A DNA stretch of 64,000 bases from Falsiroseomonas stagni DSM 19981 (GCF_900114315.1 NZ_FOSQ01000009.1:175849-239848); one strand, 5' to 3'. Counted from the first letter of the stretch, positions 25,526 to 34,999 are shown. A program made the numbers and translations. Notes: generated by a model not told the origin, from the sequence alone.

Positions 25526-26557
25526 TCAGCGCGGCAGGGAGCCGACCTCGCGGTCCCAGCGCTCGATCAGGCGCCGGCGCTCCGCGGCGCGGCCATACTT
25601 CGCGAAATCATATTCGATGAGGCGGATCTGGCCGAGGTCCGGCGCATTGGGCGGCAGGGGCGCCGCGCGGTTGGAGGGCTGCTGCAACTGGCCGCCGGCC
25701 TCGAAGCCCAGGCGCTGCGCGGGTTCCGTCAGCGCCCAGTCGTAGAAGCGCCGCGCCTGCGCCAGGTTGCGCGCGCCGCGGATGATGGACATCGAGCCGA
25801 TCTCGTAGCCCGTACCCTCGCAGGGGGTGCTGTAGGCCACGGGGAAGCCCGCATTCCGCTCCGTCACCGCATCATGCACGAAGGACAGCGACACGCCCGT
25901 CTCGCCGCGCGCCACGGCCTTGATCGGGCCGGTGCCGCTGCGGGCGTAGCTGTTCACGTTGGGATGCAGGCGGCGCATGTAGTCGAAGGCCTGCTCCTCC
26001 CCCATCAACTGCACCAGCGTCGCGATGATGACGTAGGCGGTGCCGGAGGAGTTGGGGTTCGCCACCTGGATCTCGCCGCGGAAGCGCGGATCGACGAGGT
26101 CCGCCCAGCAGGTCGGCGGCGCGATGTTCTTGCGCGCGAGGAGTTCGCTGTTGTAGCCGAATCCCACCGCGCCGGCATAGACGCCGATGGCGCGGCGGCC
26201 GGACTGGTTCCACTGCGTCAGCGCCCAGGGATGCAGCGCGGCATTGTTCGCGCTCTCATAGGCCTGGCTGAGATTCTCCTCCGCCGCCGCCAGATGCGGG
26301 TCGCCCGTGCCGCCGAACCAGACATCGCCGCGGGGGTTCTGCGATTCCGCGCGGATCGCGGCCAGGCTCTCGCCCGACCCGCGCTGCGTCATGTTCACGC
26401 GGATGCCGGTGTCGCGGGTGAAGTTGGTCGCGATGGCCTGGCACCACTCGATCTGGACGGAGCAGTAGAGGTTCAGCGTGCCCTGCGCGGCGGCGGGCGC
26501 GGCGAAGGCCAGCGGCGAGGCGATCGCCAGGGCCGGGATCAGCAGGCGGCGTTGCAT
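25526..26557 (-). CDS. ABC transporter substrate-binding protein, paralogue 3
   Basis: A 343-residue receptor and the first gene of the operon. ATG 26557 is chosen because AGGAACAAG lies just upstream and the signal peptide (MQRRLLIPALAIASPLAF, cut after AAAQG) starts there. Mature part: LNLYCSVQIEWC with the cysteine pair, NFTRDTGIRVNM, FGGTGDPHLAAAEE, VANPNSSGTAYVIIATL, and RWDREVGSLPR at the end. It is closer to paralogue 1 than to 2. A 32-bp gap separates it from paralogue 2. Confidence 0.88.
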   Translation of the reverse strand: MQRRLLIPALAIASPLAFAAPAAAQGTLNLYCSVQIEWCQAIATNFTRDTGIRVNMTQRGSGESLAAIRAESQNPRGDVWFGGTGDPHLAAAEENLSQAYESANNAALHPWALTQWNQSGRRAIGVYAGAVGFGYNSELLARKNIAPPTCWADLVDPRFRGEIQVANPNSSGTAYVIIATLVQLMGEEQAFDYMRRLHPNVNSYARSGTGPIKAVARGETGVSLSFVHDAVTERNAGFPVAYSTPCEGTGYEIGSMSIIRGARNLAQARRFYDWALTEPAQRLGFEAGGQLQQPSNRAAPLPPNAPDLGQIRLIEYDFAKYGRAAERRRLIERWDREVGSLPR

Positions 26558-26681
26558 GGTTCTTGTTCCTTGTCCCCGTGTGATACCGCGGGCGTGGCAA
26601 ACCTGCCCCCCGTCGCCCCGCGCTCCTGCCATCCCATTGCAACAAAACTGTCATACGCGCAAGTTTGCTGCGCGCATGAAA

Positions 26682-26711
26682 AACCCGCCGCCCCTTGCGG
26701 GACGGCGGGTT
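26682..26711 (-). terminator. Intrinsic terminator of the Bug gene at 26730
   Basis: AACCCGCCGCCCC (26682-26694) and GGGACGGCGGGTT (26699-26711) pair over 13 bp with one mismatch around a TTGC loop. On the minus strand the stem is followed by TTTTCATG, giving a short U-run, and it begins 18 bp after the stop of the Bug gene. This is the clearest Rho-independent terminator in the window. Confidence 0.8.
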
Positions 26712-26729
26712 GTGTAACTGCCTAACGCG

Positions 26730-27698
26730 TCAATCCGCCTGGATGTTGTTCCGGCGGATCACCTCGCCCCATTTCTCGTTCTCGCGCCGGATGAAGGCGC
26801 CGAACTCATTCGGGCTGTTGCCGCCGGGGATCGCGCCCTGGGCGTCCAGCAGGCGGATCACCTCCGGGTCCTGCAATGCGCCGATGGCGGCCCGGCGCAG
26901 CGCGGCCAACGGCCCCGCGGGGGTGCGGGCGGAAGCGACCAGGCCGTGCCAGTTGCTGGCATCCACCGCCGGCAGCCCGACCTCCGTCATCGTCGGTACA
27001 TCGGGCAGCCAGGACAGGCGCTGCGGCGTGCCGACGGCCAGCGCCCGCAGCGCGCCCGCCTGGATCTGCGCCAGCAGCACGGGCAGGTCCGCGAAGCCCA
27101 GCTGCACCTCGTTCCGCAGGATCGCCGTCGCCAGCTGGCCGCCGCTGTTGTAGCTGATGTGGACGATCTCGATCCCCGCCGCCGCGCGCAGCTGTTCCGC
27201 CGCCAGGTGCGGCATGCTGCCATTGCCGGTGGAGCCGAAGTTCAGCGACCCCGGCCTGGCCTTCGCACCCGCCACCAGTTCCTGGATGGTCCGGAACGGC
27301 GAGACCGCCGGCACCACCACGGGTTCCGGCACCAGCACGCCAAGCGTGATCGGCACCAGGTCCCGCATCGGGTCATAGGGCGTGCCCCGCCCGAGATTGG
27401 GGGAGATCGCAAGCGCGCCGGCGCTGCCGATGGCGAAGGTGTAGCCATCCGGCGCCGCCTTGGCCGCCACATCCACGCCCGTGACGCCGCCCGCGCCCAC
27501 GCGGTTCTCCACCACCACGGGCTGGCCGAGCGTCGCCGCCATGCGCGGCGCCATGATGCGCGCGACGATGTCGGAAGGCCCGCCAGCCGCGAAGGGCACG
27601 ATGTAGCGGATGGCGCGGGTGGGGTAACTTTCCTGGGCGGCGGCCGGCAGGGCCAGGGCGGCGCCCAGCATCGCGGCCAGCCATGTGCGTCGGCTCAT
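26730..27698 (-). CDS. Bug/TctC-family periplasmic substrate-binding protein
   Basis: A 322-residue receptor with a short signal peptide (MSRRTWLAAMLGAALALP, cut after AAAQ), the IRYIVPFAAGGPSD first strand, VVVENRVGAGGVTG second loop, and HISYNSGGQLATAIL in place of HVPYRGGG, a notable change at the ligand loop. It ends in NNIQAD 18 bp before an intrinsic terminator. The next Bug gene lies 61 bp upstream on the same strand; the two probably share an mRNA. Confidence 0.9.
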   Translation of the reverse strand: MSRRTWLAAMLGAALALPAAAQESYPTRAIRYIVPFAAGGPSDIVARIMAPRMAATLGQPVVVENRVGAGGVTGVDVAAKAAPDGYTFAIGSAGALAISPNLGRGTPYDPMRDLVPITLGVLVPEPVVVPAVSPFRTIQELVAGAKARPGSLNFGSTGNGSMPHLAAEQLRAAAGIEIVHISYNSGGQLATAILRNEVQLGFADLPVLLAQIQAGALRALAVGTPQRLSWLPDVPTMTEVGLPAVDASNWHGLVASARTPAGPLAALRRAAIGALQDPEVIRLLDAQGAIPGGNSPNEFGAFIRRENEKWGEVIRRNNIQAD

Positions 27699-27759
27699 CG
27701 GTTTCCTCCTGTTTATTGGCCCGGTTGTCGCGCCGTGCCGCGCACCTGTCCAGGCGCTG

Positions 27760-28734
27760 CTATTCCGGCCGGATGCCCGCCTTCTGCGCCGCCACCCGGG
27801 ACCGTTCCAGATCCTCCGCGATCAGCGCCGCGAAGCCGGCGGGGGTGGCGAGCGTGGCGGAGGCGACCTCCCCGCCCATCGCCACCATGCGGCCCCGGAA
27901 ATCCTCCTCCCGTACGATCGCCGCCATCGCCGCGCCAAGCGCCGCCATTGCCTCCGCCGGGATTCCTGCCGGCGCCAGCAGCCCGACATAGGACCCCGCG
28001 AGGAAGCCCGCCGTCCCCTCCTCGATCATGGTCGGCACATCGGGCAGCGCGGGCAGCCGCGTGGCGGAGGCGATGGCCAGGATGCGCCCCTGCCCCGCGC
28101 GGTGCAGCGGCAGCGCGGTCGAGAATTCCGTGAACAGCAAGGGAATGTTGCCTGCGATGAAGTCCGGCACCGCAGCGCCGCCGCCGCGATAGGGCACGTG
28201 CAGAAGCCGCGCGCCACTCGCCGCGGCGAAGGCTTCCATCGACAGATGCGTGGCGCTCGCGACACCGGCCGTGCCGATGCCGAGCCCATCGGCCTGTGCG
28301 CGGGATGCCGCCACCAGCTCCGCCAGCCGGCGCTGCCGCGCGCTGGCCTGCACCACCAGGCAATGCGGCACCTGCATCGCCATGCCGATCGGCGCGAAAT
28401 CGCGCACCGCGTCATAGGGCAGCCGCGCCTGCACCACCGGGTTCACGCTGAGCGGCCCGTTCGATCCGATCAGCAGCGTGTAGCCATCGGGTGTCGCCCG
28501 CGCCACGGCCTGCGCGCCGACACTGCCGCCGGCACCCGGCCGGTTCTCCACCACCACGGGCTGGCCGAGCCGTTCCTGCAGGCGCGGTTGCAGCAGGCGC
28601 GCCACCACATCGGCATTGCCGCCCGGCGCGAAGGGCACGATCACGCGGATGGGCCGGTCCGGGAAGGCGGCGAAGGCGGGCCTCGCGGCCAGCGTCGCGG
28701 CGGCGGCGGCCAGCAGGGTGCGGCGGCTGGTCAT
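27760..28734 (-). CDS. Bug/TctC-family periplasmic substrate-binding protein
   Basis: A 324-residue canonical Bug protein: signal MTSRRTLLAAAAATLAA ending near AFAAF, then IRVIVPFAPGGNAD, VVVENRPGAGGSVGAQ, HVPYRGGGAAVPDFI and LPDVPTMIEEG. ATG 28734 is chosen as the start of the signal peptide; the open frame further upstream reads through the divergent gene's control region. It is divergent (100 bp) from the FAD oxidoreductase/hydantoinase operon at 28835 and may import that pathway's substrate. Confidence 0.9.
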   Translation of the reverse strand: MTSRRTLLAAAAATLAARPAFAAFPDRPIRVIVPFAPGGNADVVARLLQPRLQERLGQPVVVENRPGAGGSVGAQAVARATPDGYTLLIGSNGPLSVNPVVQARLPYDAVRDFAPIGMAMQVPHCLVVQASARQRRLAELVAASRAQADGLGIGTAGVASATHLSMEAFAAASGARLLHVPYRGGGAAVPDFIAGNIPLLFTEFSTALPLHRAGQGRILAIASATRLPALPDVPTMIEEGTAGFLAGSYVGLLAPAGIPAEAMAALGAAMAAIVREEDFRGRMVAMGGEVASATLATPAGFAALIAEDLERSRVAAQKAGIRPE

Positions 28735-28834
28735 GGTGTTTCCTCCGTGGTCGTTGGGCGCAGCATGGCAGCGGGGTTCACGCCTGCAAAGCCGGCGGTT
28801 ACGCTCCCGCGCTGTCACTCCGGAAGGATGCCCC

Positions 28835-30082
28835 ATGCACATCGCGGTGATCGGCAACGGCATCGTCGGCACCTGCTGCGCCGCCTGGCTGCAGCGCGAT
28901 GGGCACCAGGTGACGTTCATCGATCCGCTCGGCCCGGCGGAGGCGACATCCTTCGGCAATGCGGGCTCCCTGTCTCCCTCCGCCTGCCTGCCCGTCGGCA
29001 TGCCGGGGATGTGGAAGAAGGTGCCGCGCTGGCTGCTGGACCCGCTCGGCCCGCTGACGGTGCGCTGGTGGTATGCGCCCATCGTGGCACCCTGGATCGC
29101 GCGCTTCCTCCAGGCGTCCACACCGGCGGAGGTGACGCGCATCGCCACCGCCATGCGCGGCCTGCTGGCGCCGATCTTCGATTGTTACGAACCGCTCCTG
29201 CAACGCGCCAATGCCACCGGCCTGATGCGCCGCTCCGGCTGCCTCTACGTCTATTCGGGGGAGGCCGTCGCGCGGCAATGGGCCTGGGGCATGCGGTTGC
29301 GCCGCAGCCTGGGCGTCGAGATGCGCGACGTGCAGGAAGATGAACTGGTCACGCTGGAGCCCGACCTGAAGGGCCGCTTCCGCTTCGGCATCCTGGCACC
29401 GGAGAATGGATCGACCCTCGACCCCGCCGCGATGACGCGCGCGCTGTTCGACCAATGCGTCGCCGATGGCGCGAAGGTTATGCGCGCCCGCGTCACGGAT
29501 CTTCGCATCAAGGGCGGCTCCGTCACCGGCATCACGCTCGACAATGGCGAGACGATCGAGACCGAGGGGGTGGTGCTGGCCGGCGGCGCCTGGTCCGCGA
29601 AGCTCGCCGCGCAGCTCGGCCCCGCCATCCCGCTGGAGACGCAGCGCGGCTATCACGTCACGGTGGAGAGCAACAACCTCGCGCTGCGCCACACCGTCAT
29701 GGCCGTGGAGCACAACATGATGGTGAACCCGATGCGCATGGGCCTGCGCCTGGCCGGCTCCGTCGAATTCGCCGGGCTCAAGGCACCGCCCGACATGCGC
29801 CGCGCGGCCGCGCTGCTGGAGAGGGGGCGGCAGATGTTTCCGCATCTCGACACGTCGCGCACCAGCGAATGGATGGGCCACCGCCCCTGCCTGCCGGATT
29901 CCATGCCGGCGATCGGCCCGGCGCCGCGCGTGGACAATGCCTGGTTCGCCTTCGGCCATGGCCATGTCGGCATGTGCGGCGCCGCGACCACGGGGCGGGA
30001 AGTCGCGCATCTCGTCGCCGGGCGCGACACGGAAGTGGACCTGGCGCCCTTCTCCCCCACCCGCTTCCGGCGCGCGGCATGA
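28835..30082 (+). CDS. FAD-dependent oxidoreductase, D-amino-acid dehydrogenase (DadA)-like
   Basis: A 415-residue DAO-family flavoprotein. The Rossmann motif MHIAVIGNGIVGTCCAAWL begins at residue 1, followed by FIDPLGPAEATSFGNAGSLS with the FGNAG block typical of DadA. The C-terminal GHRPCLPDSMPAIGPAPR and FGHGHVGMCGA match the family's FAD-closing motif. Such enzymes oxidise D-amino acids or N-substituted amino acids to keto acids. ATG 28835 is preceded by GGAAGGA. It overlaps the hydantoinase A gene by 4 bp, suggesting that ring opening yields an amino acid which it oxidises. Confidence 0.88.
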   Translation: MHIAVIGNGIVGTCCAAWLQRDGHQVTFIDPLGPAEATSFGNAGSLSPSACLPVGMPGMWKKVPRWLLDPLGPLTVRWWYAPIVAPWIARFLQASTPAEVTRIATAMRGLLAPIFDCYEPLLQRANATGLMRRSGCLYVYSGEAVARQWAWGMRLRRSLGVEMRDVQEDELVTLEPDLKGRFRFGILAPENGSTLDPAAMTRALFDQCVADGAKVMRARVTDLRIKGGSVTGITLDNGETIETEGVVLAGGAWSAKLAAQLGPAIPLETQRGYHVTVESNNLALRHTVMAVEHNMMVNPMRMGLRLAGSVEFAGLKAPPDMRRAAALLERGRQMFPHLDTSRTSEWMGHRPCLPDSMPAIGPAPRVDNAWFAFGHGHVGMCGAATTGREVAHLVAGRDTEVDLAPFSPTRFRRAA

Positions 30083-31449
30083 CGATGCGCCACGCCCTGG
30101 TGCTGGACCAGGGCGGCAGTTTTCTCGATGTCATCGCCGCACCGCCGGATGGCGGCCCCGCGCGCATCGCCAAGCGACCGCGTGCCGAGGCCACCGACAT
30201 CGCCGCCGCCATCATCGATTTCTGCCAGGCGGAGGGCATCATTCCCGCCAGCATCACCATCGCGACGACGCTGCCCGCCAACGCCCTGCTGACCGGCACC
30301 GCATCGCCCGTCGCGCTGCTGACGACGGCGGGGTTCGAGGATTTGCCCGATCTCGGCCGCCAGTCCCGCCGCGACCCCGATGCGCTGGACCCGCCGCCGC
30401 CCACCCCCGCCTGGCTCTCCCCGCCCGCGCTTCGCTTCGGCATTCCGGGCCGCATCGATGCGCGGGGGGAGGAAGTGGTGCCGCTCGACCTGAGCACCCT
30501 GCCCAGCCTGCCGGCAGGGCTTCCCGTCGCGCTCTGCCTGCTCTTCGCCCATCGCAACCCCGTCCATGAGAACCGCATCGCCGCGCGGCTGCCGCCCGGC
30601 ACGCCGCTCTCCCTCTCCCACCGCGTCGATCCGGAAACGCGGGAGTTCGAGCGCATGCTGGCGACGATGCTCGATGCGTCACTGAAGCCGCTGGTGGCGA
30701 CGACGCTGGCGCCCGTGGCGCAGGCGTTGGTCGCGGCGGGCCTCCCCGAACCGCGCTTCGCCCTGGCGGATGGGCGCGCCGCGACGCCAGGGGAAGCGCT
30801 GGCCGCGCCGCTGCCCCTGGTGCTCTCCGGCCCCGCCGCCGGCGCCCGCGCCGTGGCGCGCTGGGCCGGCGCTGTGCCCTTCGCCATCGGCCTCGACATG
30901 GGCGGCACCACGGCGGAGGTCAGCCTGGTGCGCGACGGCGCGCCACTGGAGACGCGCACGATCCGCCTCGGCCCCATGGAATTCCGCTGCCGTGCGCTGG
31001 ATGTGGAAAGCATCGCGATCGGCGGCGATGCGCTGACGCAGGCGGCCCGCGCCGCCGGTTGGCTGCCCGGCGCCGGGACCGCCGATGCCGAAAGCCTGGC
31101 GGTCGCGGAGGCGATGCTGGCGGAATCCCTCCGCCGCATCGCGCTTCGCCGCAACATCCACCCGGACCTCGCATTGCTGGTGGCGGGCGGCGGCTTCGGT
31201 CCGCTGCTGGCCGCCGGCATCGCGGGCATCATCGGCTGCCCCCGCGTGCTGATCCCGCCCGCGCCCGGCCTGATGGCCGCCAGCGGGTTGCTCGACACGC
31301 CGCCCCGCTTACCCACCACCTGGAACCACCGCCAGGGCGCGGATGGCGCGCTGTTGCTGGATGACGGCACCGCCACCGCCCGCGTGCCGCCGGGCTGGCG
31401 CGTCACCCCGCGCGATGATGGCGCGCTGCTGCTGGACGCGGCGGCATGA
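30079..31449 (+). CDS. hyuA: Compact hydantoinase/oxoprolinase subunit A
   Basis: A 456-residue HyuA that lacks the C-terminal ~200 residues of typical 650-700 residue members. N-terminal Hydant_A domain: VLDQGGSFLDVI and ATTLPANALLTG. Central ATPase-like domain: GPAAGARAVARWAG, IGLDMGGTTAEVSLV (phosphate-binding), DVESIAIGGDAL, and GGGFGPLLAAGIAG. It ends soon after the fold core with a short tail. ATG 30079 overlaps the upstream stop (ATGA); ATG 30085 is an alternative. Its own stop overlaps hyuB by 4 bp, so the A and B subunits are coupled. The missing C-terminal part is the portion seen in the fragment at the window start. Confidence 0.85.
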   Translation: MTMRHALVLDQGGSFLDVIAAPPDGGPARIAKRPRAEATDIAAAIIDFCQAEGIIPASITIATTLPANALLTGTASPVALLTTAGFEDLPDLGRQSRRDPDALDPPPPTPAWLSPPALRFGIPGRIDARGEEVVPLDLSTLPSLPAGLPVALCLLFAHRNPVHENRIAARLPPGTPLSLSHRVDPETREFERMLATMLDASLKPLVATTLAPVAQALVAAGLPEPRFALADGRAATPGEALAAPLPLVLSGPAAGARAVARWAGAVPFAIGLDMGGTTAEVSLVRDGAPLETRTIRLGPMEFRCRALDVESIAIGGDALTQAARAAGWLPGAGTADAESLAVAEAMLAESLRRIALRRNIHPDLALLVAGGGFGPLLAAGIAGIIGCPRVLIPPAPGLMAASGLLDTPPRLPTTWNHRQGADGALLLDDGTATARVPPGWRVTPRDDGALLLDAAA

Positions 31450-33026
31450 GCGACAACGCGATCCTGCGCATAGCCCTCGAAGGCCTGGCCGACCGGATGC
31501 AGGACATGCTGCTGGCCGCGGCGAAGTCGCCCGTGGCGCGGGAAGGCATGGATTGCGCCGCCGCGCTCTTCCTGCCGGATGGCCGCGTGCTGGCGCAGGC
31601 GCGGTCCCTGCCCCTGCTGCTGGGCGGCATGATCCCCGCCGTTTCCGGCATCCTCGCCCGTTTTCCTGCCGCGGCGATGGCGGAAGGCGATGGCTTCCTG
31701 ACCAATGATCCCTGGTCCGGCGGCACCCACCTGCCCGACATCATCCTGATCCGCCCCATCATCGCGGAGGGCCGCACGGTCGCGCTGGCCGGCACCATCC
31801 TGCACCACCAGGATGTCGGCGGCCTGGCCCCCGGCTCCATCCCGCCCGATGCCCGCGACATCTTCCAGGAAGGGCTTCGCCTGCCGCCCTTGCAGTGGCG
31901 CCGCGGCGGCGCGGAGGATGCGGGCGTCGCCACCATCCTGCTCGCCAACACCCGCACCCCCGCCATGCTGCGCGCCGACCTCGATGCCCAATGGGCGGCG
32001 GTGACGCAGGCGGCGACGGAGGTTTCGGCGCTGACGACGCGCATCGGCGCCGATGCCTTCACCCGCCGCGCGGAATCCCTGCTGGCCGAGGCGCGCGATG
32101 CCCTGGCCACCGCCCTGGCCGCGATCCCCGAAGCCGAGGCCAGCGCCGAGGTCGCGCTGGAAGGCGATGGCATCACGCCCGACCCCGTGCCCATCTGCGC
32201 CACGATCCGGCGCCTGCCCGGCCCGCGGCTCGCGGTGGATTTCGCGGGATCGGCGCCGCAGACCGCGGGGCCGGTGAATGCCGCGCCCTCCGGCCTGCTC
32301 GCCGCCTGCTTCGCCCTGCTGCGCCGCATCGCCCCCGATGCCGCCGCCAATCACGGCCTGCTGGAGTTGCTGGACCTCGAACTGCCCGAAGGCAGCGTGG
32401 TGAACCCGCGCTTCCCCGCCGCGGTGAATGCCCGCACCGCCACGGTGAAACTCGCCACCAACGCGCTCCTCGCCGCCCATGCGCAGCTCGCGCCCCGCCG
32501 CGCCCGCGCCTCCAATGCCGGGGTCGCCGTGGTGCTCTCCGCCGCCGGCACCGATGGCGACGGGCGCCGCTGGATGTTCACCGAGATCCTGGCCGGCGGC
32601 GAGGGTGGCGGCCCCGACCGCCCCGGCCTGCACGCGCTGTCCGCCGATGTCTCCAACGCCCGCAACCTGCCGGCCGAGGTGCTGGAGGAGATCGCGCCCA
32701 TCCGGGTCGAGGCCTTCGCCCGCCACGCAGGCTCCGGCGGCGCGGGCGCGCAGCCCGGGGGCGATGGCGTGCGTCGTGCCTATCGGTTGCTGTCGGGGAC
32801 GGCAGAGATCTCCTACCGCGGCGAACGCCACCTGGCCGGCGCGCCGGGCGCGCTGGGCGGCGGTGCCGGCGGCGTGGCGCGGCTGCGGATCATCGCCACC
32901 GATGGCACCGAACGCCCCTTCCCCTCCAAGGCGCGGTTCGGTTGGATGGCAGGCGAATTGCTCATCATCGAGACAGCCGGCGGCGGGGGCTGGGGCCCGC
33001 CATCACAAGGGGATTCCGCGACATGA
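31446..33026 (+). CDS. hyuB: Hydantoinase/oxoprolinase subunit B
   Basis: A 526-residue HyuB. Motifs: AAKSPVAREGMDCAAALF, FLTNDPWSGGTHLPDII, HHQDVGGLAPGS, IFQEGLRLPP, FAGSAPQTAGPVNA and a closing GGGGWGPP. Length is near the family norm. It forms a complex with the compact HyuA immediately upstream; starts and stops overlap at both ends (ATGA with hyuA and with the Bug gene), giving a four-gene coupled unit: oxidoreductase, hyuA, hyuB, Bug receptor. The substrate is likely a cyclic amide or carbamoyl compound imported through the Bug receptor; this is inference. Confidence 0.9.
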   Translation: MSDNAILRIALEGLADRMQDMLLAAAKSPVAREGMDCAAALFLPDGRVLAQARSLPLLLGGMIPAVSGILARFPAAAMAEGDGFLTNDPWSGGTHLPDIILIRPIIAEGRTVALAGTILHHQDVGGLAPGSIPPDARDIFQEGLRLPPLQWRRGGAEDAGVATILLANTRTPAMLRADLDAQWAAVTQAATEVSALTTRIGADAFTRRAESLLAEARDALATALAAIPEAEASAEVALEGDGITPDPVPICATIRRLPGPRLAVDFAGSAPQTAGPVNAAPSGLLAACFALLRRIAPDAAANHGLLELLDLELPEGSVVNPRFPAAVNARTATVKLATNALLAAHAQLAPRRARASNAGVAVVLSAAGTDGDGRRWMFTEILAGGEGGGPDRPGLHALSADVSNARNLPAEVLEEIAPIRVEAFARHAGSGGAGAQPGGDGVRRAYRLLSGTAEISYRGERHLAGAPGALGGGAGGVARLRIIATDGTERPFPSKARFGWMAGELLIIETAGGGGWGPPSQGDSAT

Positions 33027-33997
33027 CGATGCTGACGCGCCGCGCGCTGGGCGGCTTCACCCTGGCGATGATCTGCGCCCCCGCACTCGGGCAAGCCTGG
33101 CCGACGCGCCCCATCCGCATCGTCGTCCCCTTCCCGCCCGGCGGCAGCACGGATCTCCTCGCCCGGCGCCTGGCGGAGCGGATGACGGCGAGCCTCGGCC
33201 AGACGGTGCTGGTGGAGAACCGCCCCGGCGCCGGCGGCACCACGGGCGCCGACATGGTCGCGAAATCGGCGCCGGATGGCCACACGCTGCTGATGGGCGT
33301 CACCGGCAGCAACGCCATCGCCGCCAGCCTGTTTCCCAACCTGCCCTATGACCCCGTGCGCGATTTCGCGCCGGTCTCCCGCCTGGTGTCCGCGCCGCTC
33401 GTGCTCGTCGTGAACCCCGCCAGCCCCGCCCGCGATGTCGCGGGCTACATCGCCGCCGCCCGCGGCGCGGCGGCCGCGCCGCTGACCTACGCCACGCCAG
33501 GCAATGGCACCTCGATGCACCTGACCGGGGAGATGTTCTCCCAGCGTGCCGGCGTACCGCTGACGCATGTGCCCTATCGCGGCTCCGCCCAGGCGACGAC
33601 GGACCTGATCGCCGGGCTGGTGTATTCCTCCTTCGCCGATGTGCTGGTGACGCTGCCGCATATCCAGTCCGGCGCCGTGCGCGCGCTGGCCGTCACCTCC
33701 GCCGCGCGCCACCCGCTGCTGCCCAGCGTGCCGACCATGGCGGAGGCCGGGCTGCCGGGCTTCGAGGCGACGTCCTGGCAGGGCCTCTTCGCCCCCGCCA
33801 ATACCCCCGCCCCGGTCATGGCCCGCCTGCATGCCGAGGTCGCGGCGGCCCTGGCCCTGCCCGAGATCCGCGACCCCTTCGCCGCCCAGGGCTTCATCGT
33901 CGCCGCCTCCACCCCCGCCGAATTCGCGACCCTGGTGCGGGAGGAAGTGGCGAAGTGGCGGGAGGTGGTGCGCGCCGGCAATGTGACGCTGAACTGA
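33023..33997 (+). CDS. Bug/TctC-family periplasmic substrate-binding protein
   Basis: A 324-residue Bug receptor, last gene of the hydantoinase operon. It starts at ATG 33023 overlapping the hyuB stop. Signal peptide MTMLTRRALGGFTLAM, cut near ALGQA; then PIRIVVPFPPGGSTD, VLVENRPGAGGTTGADM, HVPYRGSAQATTDLI, and LPSVPTMAEAGLPG. The coupling to hyuAB is good evidence that it recognises the substrate of that enzyme set. It converges with the Bug gene at 34001 with 3 bp between stops. Confidence 0.92.
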   Translation: MTMLTRRALGGFTLAMICAPALGQAWPTRPIRIVVPFPPGGSTDLLARRLAERMTASLGQTVLVENRPGAGGTTGADMVAKSAPDGHTLLMGVTGSNAIAASLFPNLPYDPVRDFAPVSRLVSAPLVLVVNPASPARDVAGYIAAARGAAAAPLTYATPGNGTSMHLTGEMFSQRAGVPLTHVPYRGSAQATTDLIAGLVYSSFADVLVTLPHIQSGAVRALAVTSAARHPLLPSVPTMAEAGLPGFEATSWQGLFAPANTPAPVMARLHAEVAAALALPEIRDPFAAQGFIVAASTPAEFATLVREEVAKWREVVRAGNVTLN

Positions 33998-34000
33998 GGG

Positions 34001-34999
34001 TCAGTCCGTCACCGTCAGCCCCAGCCGGGTGATGACGGCGCCCCAGCGCGCCGTCTCCCGCGCCTGCAGCGCCGCCAGTTCGGCGGGGGAGGATCCGACG
34101 ATCTCGGCTCCCGTCTCCTCCATCCCGCCCCGCGCCGCGGGATCCCTGGCCATCGCCTCCCGCGTCAGCACCGCCAGCCGTTCGGCGATGGCGGGCGGGA
34201 AGCTGGCGGGGGCGATGATGCCGGTCCAGCCGAAGAAGGCGCTGTCCGGCAGCCCGGCCTCCGCCAGCGTGGGCACATCCGGCATCTGGGCCACGCGGCG
34301 GTCACCGGTCTGCACCAGCGCCACCAGCGCGCCGGCGCGGATGTGCTGCAACGCGCTGAAGGGGGAATGGAACATCACCTCCACCCGCCCCGCCAGCAAA
34401 TCCAGCGTCGCGGGCGCGAAGCCGCGATAGGGCACATGCTCGATATCGAGGCCGAGGCGCTGCTTCGTCTCCTCCATCGCCAGATGCGTCGTCGTGCCCG
34501 GCCCGATCGAGGCGTAGCGGTACTTCCCCGGATTGGCGCGGATCACGGCGAGGAACTCCGCCCATGTCTTCGCCGGGAAGCCCGGATGCACCGCCAGCAC
34601 GAAGGGCGACCGCGTCAGCAGGGTGACGGAGGAGAAGGCCGTGGCGGGGTCATAGGGCAGCCCGGGGTTCAGCAGCCGCGCCGTCGTGGTCGGCCCGCCG
34701 AAGACCAGCCCGATCGTGTGCCCATCCGTGGCGGTCGCGACCGCCTGCGCCGTGATGGCGCCCCCCGCGCCCGGCCGGTTCTCCACCACCACGGGCTGGC
34801 CGAGGATGGTCTGGTAGTGCCCCGCCAGCGCGCGGGCCATCTGGTCGCTGCCCGGCCCCGGCGGTGTCATCACCACGAAGCGGATCGGGCGGCTCGGCCA
34901 GGCGGGTTGCGCGATGGCGCGGCCGGCGGCCACCAGGCCGATGCCAGCGCCCAGCAGCGCGCGGCGGGTGGCGTGAAGCGGAGCGGTCTCGTGCGGCAT
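34001..34999 (-). CDS. Bug/TctC-family periplasmic substrate-binding protein
   Basis: A 332-residue Bug receptor on its own on the minus strand. The signal region is longer than in the others (MPHETAPLHATRRALLGAG, RR at 12-13; cut near AIAQP). The first loop is IRFVVMTPPGPGSDQM rather than VPFPPGG, the second VVVENRPGAGGAITAQ, the third HVPYRGFAPATLDLL. ATG 34999 is taken because the frame upstream is shadow. It is divergent by 100 bp from the creatininase-led operon. Confidence 0.88.
   Translation of the reverse strand: MPHETAPLHATRRALLGAGIGLVAAGRAIAQPAWPSRPIRFVVMTPPGPGSDQMARALAGHYQTILGQPVVVENRPGAGGAITAQAVATATDGHTIGLVFGGPTTTARLLNPGLPYDPATAFSSVTLLTRSPFVLAVHPGFPAKTWAEFLAVIRANPGKYRYASIGPGTTTHLAMEETKQRLGLDIEHVPYRGFAPATLDLLAGRVEVMFHSPFSALQHIRAGALVALVQTGDRRVAQMPDVPTLAEAGLPDSAFFGWTGIIAPASFPPAIAERLAVLTREAMARDPAARGGMEETGAEIVGSSPAELAALQARETARWGAVITRLGLTVTD

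Noticed and set aside
29778..32831. A 1017-codon minus-strand frame over the hydantoinase operon
   Set aside because: Arg/Gly/Ala-rich low-information product opposite clear HyuA and HyuB proteins; composition artefact.
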